Origin: Bolinopsis microptera
Lineage: Eukaryota > Ctenophora > Tentaculata > Lobata > Bolinopsidae
Length of the DNA: 64,000 bases
Reading direction: 5' to 3'
NCBI RefSeq assembly: GCF_026151205.1
Contig: NC_087073.1
Location: 6,841,001 to 6,905,000 of the forward strand
The notes beneath the pieces were generated by a model. That model did no database searches. It had not been told where the DNA came from and worked only from the letters and a program-made list of their open reading frames with translations. A program made the translations under genes and the position numbers. Below are positions 10,501-18,900 of this stretch, one piece after another; positions within the stretch are counted from its first letter, which is position 1, and each line of letters opens with the position of its first letter.

Positions 10501-13500
10501 TTCTAACTTACCCGGAATTTGGTCGAACTGTTAAGTTTCGATTGTACCAAAATTTAGATTTTAAACGAATTCTTCAGAGATTTGCAATAGCTATTTTTTC
10601 GATGAAAATGAAGTATAAGATTTTTAGTTATAAACCTTTCTAGCCCAGGTGAGAGGGTGATGAAGTATAAGTTATAAACCTTTCTAGCCCAAGTGAGAGG
10701 GTGATGAAGTATAAGTTATAAACCTTTCTAGCCCAGGTGAGAGGGTGATGAAGTTTAAGTTATTAAGTTATAAACCTTTCTAGCCCAGGTGAGAGGGTGA
10801 TGAAGTTTAAGTTATTAAGTTACAAACCTTTCTATCCCAGGTGAGAGGGTGATGAAGTTTAAGTTATTAAGTTATAAACCTTTCTAGCCCAGGTGAGAGG
10901 GTGATGAAGTATAAGTTATTAACCTTTCTAGCCCAGGTGAGAGGGTGATGAAGTATAAGTTATAAACCTTTCTAGCCCAGGTGAGAGGGTGATGAAGTTT
11001 AAGTTATTAAGTTATAAACCTTTCTATCCCAGGTGAGAGGGTGATGAAGTTTAAGTTATTAAGTTATAAACCTTTCTAGCCCAGGTGAGAGGGTGATGAA
11101 GTATAAGTTATTAAGTTATAAACCTTTCTATCCCAGGTGAGAGGGTGATGAAGTTTAAGTTATTAACCTTTCTAGCCCAGGTGAGAGGGTGATGAAGTTT
11201 AAGTTATTAAGTTATAAACCTTTCTATCCCAGGTGAGAGGGTGATGAAGTTTAAGTTATTAAGTTATAAACCTTTCTATCCCAGGTGAGAGGGTGATGAA
11301 GTTTAAGTTATTAAGTTATAAACCTTTCTATCCCAGGTGAGAGGGTGATGAAGTATAAGTTATAAACCTTTCTAGCCCAGGTGAGAGGGTGATGAAGTTT
11401 AAGTTATTAAGTTATAAACCTTTCTATCCCAGGTGAGAGGGTGATGAAGTTTAAGTTATTAAGTTATAAACCTTTCTATCCCAGGTGAGAGGGTGATGAA
11501 GTTTAAGTTATTAAGTTATAAACCTTTCTAGCCCAGGTGAGAGGGTGATGAAGTTTAAGTTATTAAGTTATAAACCTTTCTAGCCCAGGTGAGAGGGTGA
11601 TGAAGTTTAAGTTATTAAGTTATAAACCTTTCTAGCCCAGGTGAGAGGGTGATGGCTGTCAAGCAGCTCTTTTGGTAGAGGTGTGGTCAGTGGGGCGCCA
11701 GTGTAACGTCCTCCAGCATTTCGGACAGTAGAAGACTGCCACTGATTCATCTGATCGTGAGAAAATGAAAGGGTAAATAATTTTCTGAAGTTCTTTTAGA
11801 AAATCAGGACCAAATCTAAATGAGTTTTTCTCCTATCTGTCCAATATATGGCCCATTTTTTATAAGATCGGCTTGTGCATGGTGCAAAAGACCCTGCCCA
11901 GTTTAAATTATATCATTGTGTTTGGAGCGATAAAGACATACGGTATTTAATAGTTTGACAGCATGTTTGAAAATTATTTTTGAGTAGCATTATGGCTCAT
12001 CAGATTCCTTAATGCAGGAAACATTTTGACTTACTAATATCTGAGCTTCGTGCAATATCTTTTTCGCAGCTAAGTCATGTGGGTCTTTAAGCAGGAGTTT
12101 GTTCGCTTCAATTCTCATTTGCATTATTTCTGACAGCGATGGCTGAGGAGATGATCTATTGTTACAAATACAAACTTATCATGAAATAAATATAAATTTG
12201 GTATGATCCCATGAAAGTGTGCTCCAGCTCCATATAATAGCTTCTCGGTCATTTAATAAGAAAATGTTAACAATATCTAAAGAAGAAATTCTTTATATCT
12301 CCCTTACCGGAGGTTTCAGTTCACCCTCCTCCTTTTCCTCCTCCGCCTTCCCTTTCTCCTTAGGACCCTCAATTGCCAACACAGAGGCTGCTGCTTTCTC
12401 GGACTCCTCAGTCTTGTGGTCGGACCCACAAGAGACGGGGAACAACTGTTGAGCTAGAACGGGGGGTAACCTCACCCTATCCAATGTAGGAGCCGCTAGA
12501 GAGGGGGTTGCTGATGGGTACAGGGTAACTAAAGCTTTGTCCATCTCAGGTCCCTCTATGGCGAGGTAAGAGCTGGAGGAAGGGAGTCCGCGAGGAGGAC
12601 GTTCCACGCTGGAGGAGCTGGATCTGTGTCGGGATCTGCTCCGGGACCGTCTGCGTTTCCTCCGGTCTACAGGCCTGGACACTGGCAAGTCAGGACCATC
12701 CTGTATTGACTTACATTTCCTCACGTAGTCATCTTTATCTGAAATAAGTACGGTTAACCGACGGGATGATTTATTTGAATCAATTGGAAGTTTGTTCAGC
12801 TATCATTTAAAGTTGTTGGTATTCTAACAATTTAGGATTTTATCAAGGAACGTTAAAGGAGAAAATAATAGTTACCTCTTGAATCCGATCTCGATCTCGA
12901 TTTGGACTTGCTTTCCCACAATTTTTTGCGGTGTCTACGTGATCTTCCTCGACTCCGAGAACGACTTCGTCTTCTTCGTCGATTATGGGATCGGTGTCCA
13001 CTATCCCGATTCCTACTTCGGGATCTCCTTTTACTTTTGTTCCGGGACCGACTGTTGGAGCGAGAACTTTTACGTGGCCTTGAGGACCTCTTTGGGCTCT
13101 TAGACTTGCTGCGTTTTGACTTTTTCGGACTTTTGCTTTTAGATTTCGATTTGATGCGTTTCAATGGCTTGGGACTTTTGGACTTGGACTTGATTTTTTT
13201 TGCCAGTTTTGGGGACTTTGACCGAGATTTACTGTTGGTTTTCTTTTCTCTGTATTGACGATCCTTTTTGCTGCTCGGTGATTTAGATCTAGACTTGTTC
13301 TTTTTCTTTTTCTTTTTCTTCAACTTGTCTTTTAACTTTTCGATAGAATTTTCTCGTTCTTCAACCTAACAATTGAATGGGTTACAAATATACAGGGTCG
13401 TCTTTTAACATTTTTCTAAACTTGCCCCGTTGAGTTTTGCTATAATTTTTATCGGTATCACTATTTAGTGATAAATATCATGATTTTGAACACTGGAACG

Positions 13501-14139
13501 TGATTTTACCACTTAATACCCTCCTCAATAATGAAGCTCACATCCCCTACATAATATTACAACCCTTGTGTTCGGACTGCTTTTTAACAATTATAAACAG
13601 AAGTCACAATATCATGAATCACACTCAAACCCCGTCTAAAATCTATAGATTTGAAAACAAATCCACACGAACAGCTAACCTCCTTTGCATCCTCCTTCAG
13701 TTTCCTCCTCTTGTAAATAATTTTCGCGAGTTCGATAGCAGGAAGAGCCTCATTGAGGGGAGCCCCCTTTGAGCCCTCTTGTGTGGCTACATGAAGTCTG
13801 TAGCTCCTGTGATTGAATTGTGAAATAAAAATGGGAATTTTGATCAGCACGTGGTGGTGGAGTTAACCAAGAATCATTCTAAAATATTCGAAACACGCAG
13901 TTGTAAACTGTACAGTATGCCTGTACAGATTACCTATGTAGCAAATCTATAAACCCATTTATTCAGCTTACAGAACCAATTCCGCCTGTTGCAACAGTGG
14001 AGGCAGTAACGAATGACTCTGTAAAAACTTACTTTAAATCTTCCTCGGTTATGAGATTTGTTTCGATGTAGTCGCCGTTATCCTCGAATATCACCTCACT
14101 TTCGGACGATCCTCCCGCATCTGAGTCATTGCTGGGCAT
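7508..14139 (-). CDS. SON: SON-like splicing cofactor: RS domain, G-patch, dsRNA-binding domain, proline-rich tail
   Basis: Eleven exons (14139-14033, 13806-13680, 13365-12876, 12738-12308, 12142-12035, 11750-11628, 10484-10337, 9209-9114, 8964-8771, 8545-8387, 8257-7508) join in frame to 910 aa. An acidic N-terminus is followed by a Lys/Arg-Ser RS domain (about 95-240), a linker, a G-patch (about 475-510; MGWSSGQGLGKEGTGD) and a C-terminal dsRBD-like segment starting NGKHAVSGLGEI (about 543-612). RS plus G-patch plus dsRBD in this order is the SON arrangement, a nuclear-speckle cofactor that supports splicing of weak introns. Unlike vertebrate SON the protein runs on for about 300 residues, ending in GGPPPPRM repeats. 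The donor of exon 6 lies inside a 21-copy minisatellite. An AG lies 1 nt before the ATG. Family call is strong; orthology rests on domain order. Confidence 0.85.
7673..7900 (-). repeat. 24-bp coding repeat for GGPPPPRM octapeptides
   Basis: Within the last exon of the SON-like gene a 24-bp unit (GGGCCACCCATTCGAGGTGG plus 4 nt on the + strand) is repeated about eight times, some copies shortened by 3-6 nt or with RL for RM. All length changes keep the frame. This yields a poly-proline/Gly-Arg tail resembling low-complexity splicing-factor tails. The opposite-strand open frame is a by-product. Confidence 0.9.
9467..9650. mobile_element. Small foldback/MITE-like element in a SON-like intron
   Basis: Imperfect terminal inverted repeats of about 29 bp (CTGGCCACAACTGATACC at 9467-9484 against the reverse complement of 9633-9650) continue into TTGATAACT. 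Inside is a perfect 18-bp-arm hairpin around 9511-9555 (ATTTTCGACAAAATTTGG, loop of about 8 nt). It has no coding capacity. The target site duplication was not resolved. Confidence 0.6.
9746..9791. repeat. Short hairpin in a SON-like intron
   Basis: TTAGCAGCTGAGATTG (9746-9761) and CAATCTTAGCTGCTAA (9776-9791) are inverted copies with one mismatch and a 14-nt loop. It lies about 100 bp from the foldback element and may be part of the same insertion history. Confidence 0.7.
10632..11653. repeat. 44/52-bp minisatellite carrying 21 copies of a 5' splice site
   Basis: The unit (+ strand: AAACCTTTCTAGCCCAGGTG, then AGAGGGTGATGAAGTTTAAG, then TTATTAAGTTAT) is 52 bp, with a 44-bp short form; 21 copies can be counted. 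Read on the gene strand, each carries the end of SON-like exon 6 and its donor (CTGGGCTAGAAAG|GTTTATA). Only the copy nearest the exon (donor after 11628) keeps the reading frame. The other 20 lie in the intron as potential decoy donors. Some copies have a G-to-T change (TCTATCCCAG). Confidence 0.93.
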
Positions 14140-15917
14140 GCTAGAAGTTACCTTCTAAGCCTCTTTTTAGACCATCATCAGTATATCAGTTCTTGATACA
14201 TGTCTTAAACTATAGAAAAGTGTTTAGAACTTTATTATGAATGAATAGTATTAAGAATAGTTTCACGGCGTGATATCCTTAGTTGGCTGTGCGCTTAACT
14301 TAATGTTCAAGTTTGCTTGCTAAATCTTATGAATAAGATTTACAAAACGGTAAAACTTAAAAGCAAAGTTATCGAGTTTGGAGAAGCAACGATAGAAGGA
14401 GCCCGTATTCCCCGTAACCAATGATATATACCTACCACGGAGGAATGATTCGGTATTTTCTTTAAATTTTCTCTCAAACAGTTTTAAGTTAAAGTCTTAA
14501 CACGCATTAGTCGCTGTTGATGGAAGCAAGCCAGATAATTGTAATCAATAAACGATGTGATATATATATATATATATTATATATCATGTATATAATATTA
14601 ACGATGATGTGATATATAATAGTGGAGTACACGATATGCATGCAGCGCAGTGTTGTGTGCGCCGCGCGCCGCGCCGGGTCACGCGCAGCCTTTATGCTGC
14701 TGGCTTTCCTTTCACTATATCAATGTCGCTGCGTTTTCCAGTATCTGTATAATTTCACTGTGACAACTTATCGAATGTTGCCACATATCAAAATTTAGTG
14801 CATACTGCATGCCACACCTGATTTCCAAGAACGAAAATCATGCCTAAGGTATTTTCAAAGCTCTGAAATTCATGGTAAATGGTGTTACAGTAGATGGACC
14901 AAAGCTGACTTTAAAACTAGCAACAAAAGGTCGATTAGTTGCATCTTATCTGTTATCACTGCCCAGGTAGCAGATTCTATTAATATAGACAGGACACTGG
15001 TGTTCGTCATAATATTAGAAAATTGGAAACTTACTGAACCATTCTGTCGAGGTGTTTCGCTGTAAAAAATCCCAAAACATGTCATGGGTAAATATTTCTA
15101 CCCACAATGTGTCCTGTGGGTACTCTCGAATGAACATTGCACATGCCTATGGAAAAATACTGTTAAAATTCAGACTATCGTAGTATGTAAATAGATAGAC
15201 TGATTTTAAATTGCCAACAAAATCATAAAACACAGATATAATACCAAGTTACTGATTAGTTATAATCCCACTAAATGTAGCAGCCTAGCCTGTCAATACC
15301 AATTTGGAGACACATTTTGTTTCATGCAATATTAGCTCATAATATTTACAGAGGATTTGATGAGGATTTCATTCTTCAATGAGGCTTACATCGTACTCAT
15401 GTCGTATTTCTGAGTCTGAAACTATGTAAGGAAATAGCAACTCGCTTAGCATTCCCAAATTAGATCAAATGATAGAAATATAACGAGAAAATTAGAAAAA
15501 CACATTTGAAAGTCAATCAGCATTACTTGAGCTGTGTGTAAACAAATACATTCAGTCGAATAAAAACAAACCGGTACACGTGAGAAAAACTCAATTTAAT
15601 GAAACAACTACTACTTAATCGTCACGCTCACTCTTCGCACTTTAAGTACACAACATGTGTCATCATATATAGAAATTTATCAAATAAAAATTGCGAATTA
15701 AAAAGTTAATGAAGTTAAAATTCAGAGCTGCTGTGCTCTTGACTTGATGTTCAATAAATATGATTGCAACGAGCTCATAGTTCACAATTTAATCGCAACA
15801 AATACCATGTTCCAACGAAGGACTATCTGCGTATTTTATATTCTGACGATATCTTATATATCTCGTATCTCAGTACAGGGTTAAATGTTATGCATGTAAA
15901 ACCATGCTCTGACTTCG
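14140..15917. other. Intergenic between the SON-like gene and HAT1
   Basis: Holds an AT dinucleotide tract near 14563-14600 and a small GC/CpG-rich patch at 14640-14700 (GCGCCGCGCGCCGCGCC), which could be part of the SON-like promoter because it lies about 500 bp upstream of its start. No supported gene was seen. Confidence 0.5.
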
Positions 15918-18900
15918 CTAAACCTCAACATGTGCACTGAGCCGCTCGATTACTTTCCTATACTCCAGTTCCACGTCTCGGTACGACTTCTCAAGGAACT
16001 CGTGCTGGTTGTCCACTGATTTAGATTGCAGGACTGCCTCATACTCCTGAACAGAAATATGTAAAACATGTAAAGTTTTAACATAATATCAGGTTTTGAG
16101 ATTACCTTTACTTACACGTAATTAAGTTATTCAAGAAACAAGATAATGAACACGACAAATCAGCTATCTCGCTAACCTGGGGCTGCAGGAATTTTTCCAA
16201 CTTCTGAAGAGACTTCTTTTCTTTTTGGAATGGAATATTAAGTCTCCTCTTCACTTCTAATCTGTATTTTTTGTATTCCTCAGCTTTAGATACATCTGTA
16301 GCTCGTAGTCTCAATAACTCGTAGATTTTCCTAACTTGAACCGCTGTTATCTTGTACTTTACACCTGCTTCTGCCACCATTTCCTGAAAATAAGGGAAAA
16401 AATAAAGAAAGGAAAAAAATTTTCAGAAAGGAATTGCCACCTCTTAAGATAAAACACCAAATGAATTTGATGGAAAGTAAATGGTATTACGTTGAACAGA
16501 GGACAGCTCACCTCTGAAAAGCCATCTTTAAGCTTGTCTGGCTGAAAAGAGGGCAGTGAACTGCACTTTAGAGCATCCACAAAATTCCTAAGCCGAGTAA
16601 AATTCTCAGAGGGATCCTCAACAGTGATATCACAGACGAGCGGGTCCGCACAAGAGTGTTCGTACATGGCAGTAAGAAGCTTGGCACCATGCCCACACTT
16701 CTGATACGGCGGCAGAACTAGAACTTGACTTATCCGGGGTCTCTTTTTGTTTGGGTAGCAGTAGTAGTTGTAGCAGGAGAGGAACCCTATACTTTTGTAC
16801 CTGAAATAGTAATTAGTAGGGGACCGGGAGGGTATGAGATGAGGGGGGGGGGGGGCCGGGGGGGGGGGGGGTAAGTAATAAGTATGTGGATACTAGGATT
16901 AAATAATATGAAATAGTAGGGGGAGGGTCTAAAGTAGAAGGGTAACTGTGTTGAAACTAGGATTACATAACATGAAATAGTAGGGGGAGGGTCTAAGGTA
17001 GAAGGGTAACTGTGTTGAAACTAGGATTACATAATATGAAATAGTAGAGGGAGGGTCTAAGGTAGAAGGGTAACTGTGTTGAAACTAGGATTACATAATA
17101 TGAAATAGTAGAGGGAGGGTCTAAAGTAGAAGGGTAACTGTGTTGAAACTAGGATTACATAACATGAAATAGTAGAGGGAGGGTCTAAAGTAGAAGGGTA
17201 ACTGTGTTGAAACTAGGATTACATAATATGAAATATTAGGGGGAGGGTCTAAAGTAGAAGGGTAACTGTGTTGAAACTAGGATTACATAATATGAAATAT
17301 TAGGGGGAGGGTCTAAAGTAGAAGGGTAACTGTGTTGAAACTAGGATTACATAATATGAAATAGTAGAGGGAGGGTCTAAAGTAGAAGGGTAACTGTGTT
17401 GAAACTAGGATTACATAATATGAAATAGTAGGGGGAGGGTCTAAGGTAGAAGGGTAACTGTGTTGAAACTAGGATTACATAATATGAAATAGTAGGGGGA
17501 GGGTCTAAAGTAGAAGGGTAACTGTGTTGAAACTAGGATTAAATAATATGAAATAGTAGGGGGAGGGTCTAAAGTAGAAGGGTAACTGTGTTGAAACTAG
17601 GATTAAATAATATGAAATAGTAGGGGAGGGTCTAAAGTAGAAGAGACATTCAGACCAATTCAAAAGTTTCAAAATAAAACAAATGATGATTGATATCAAT
17701 GTTAATATTTTAAAATTAAATTAATTATTTCAGTTTATCCTACATGAATTGAGATTTCTTAATTAGATCACTCCGCAGTAGGGCAGCACAATGAACATTG
17801 AACATGAAAGATTCTTTTTACTGAATATTTCAGGATATTCAACATGAAATGTTGGGATTTTGACTCATTCTCACTGCATAATTTGAATATGTAATATGAG
17901 TCATTCCGACTGTCGCGTCGTGACACTGAATGTCTTTTGTAAGTATTTTTTCTTTATATCGCAAATACGTCATAAGGTTGTGGAATTTCTATATATTTCT
18001 TTTTATTCCTTCTTTTTTATTCATTTTTATTTCCAAGTCATTGTTGAAGTAATAAAAAGTAATTCTATTCTATTTTCAGCTGTTGTACTTGACGACAAAT
18101 CTGTCACAACTGCAACCGATCAAAATTTGGTGTGCACGATCAGTGGATTATCACAGAACTCCCCTGTTACTTGGATTGGACCTGACAACAACGAGATATC
18201 AGACTCTGAGACCAACAACTATGTTGTTGATCAAGGCACATACCGACAGTCGGGCAATTCAATATTATAACTTTATAAATGTACTTTAATTTAATTTTGT
18301 GACGTCCAGTTTTTATCTGACCACGACAGTAACCATGGTAACCATATTTCTTGTTTCCTACCCTAATTATTATTAACTTAACAACACTGTACCACACTAC
18401 CACAGTTATGGCTTCAAGTTCTAAACCGAAAGGAAAACAAAAAGAAACCCCAGGTGACTTTATAATTCTATATTAGGCAACGCTTAAGATTTTAGTTAAC
18501 ATCAAAGTCATACATCCAAAAGTTTTCAGTTGTTTCCTGTCACCTACCCTAATTATTATTAACTTAACATGTTTGTAGGAGGACAGAAGTGTCGTGCGCC
18601 TCGCTGCAAAACATGCCCCCTTTCATTTACGGAGTCGAAGATCAAGGTCAACGGCATGAATCTGAAGCTGGACCAAACGTTAACATGTAAGGACGATAAT
18701 GTTATTTATGTTGCCCAGTGCCAGCTATGTCACAAAAGAAAGAAGGGAGAAAACCCAAATTGCGGCAACTACGCTTATTTCGGAAAGACAGAAACACCAT
18801 TCCACATCCGTGTTAATGGCCACCGTAGTCACTTTAATGACAAAAGTTATAATGATTCTACATTATCTCATCACTGGTATAAAAAGCACAACAAAACTGT

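Noticed and set aside
12879-13258. Antisense ORFs across the RS domain
   Set aside because: RS codons read backwards give open Leu/Asp/Phe-rich frames; no family match, and splice phases support the minus strand.
14885-15085. Small minus-strand ORF between the SON-like gene and HAT1
   Set aside because: No similarity, no splice or start context, and AT-rich composition.
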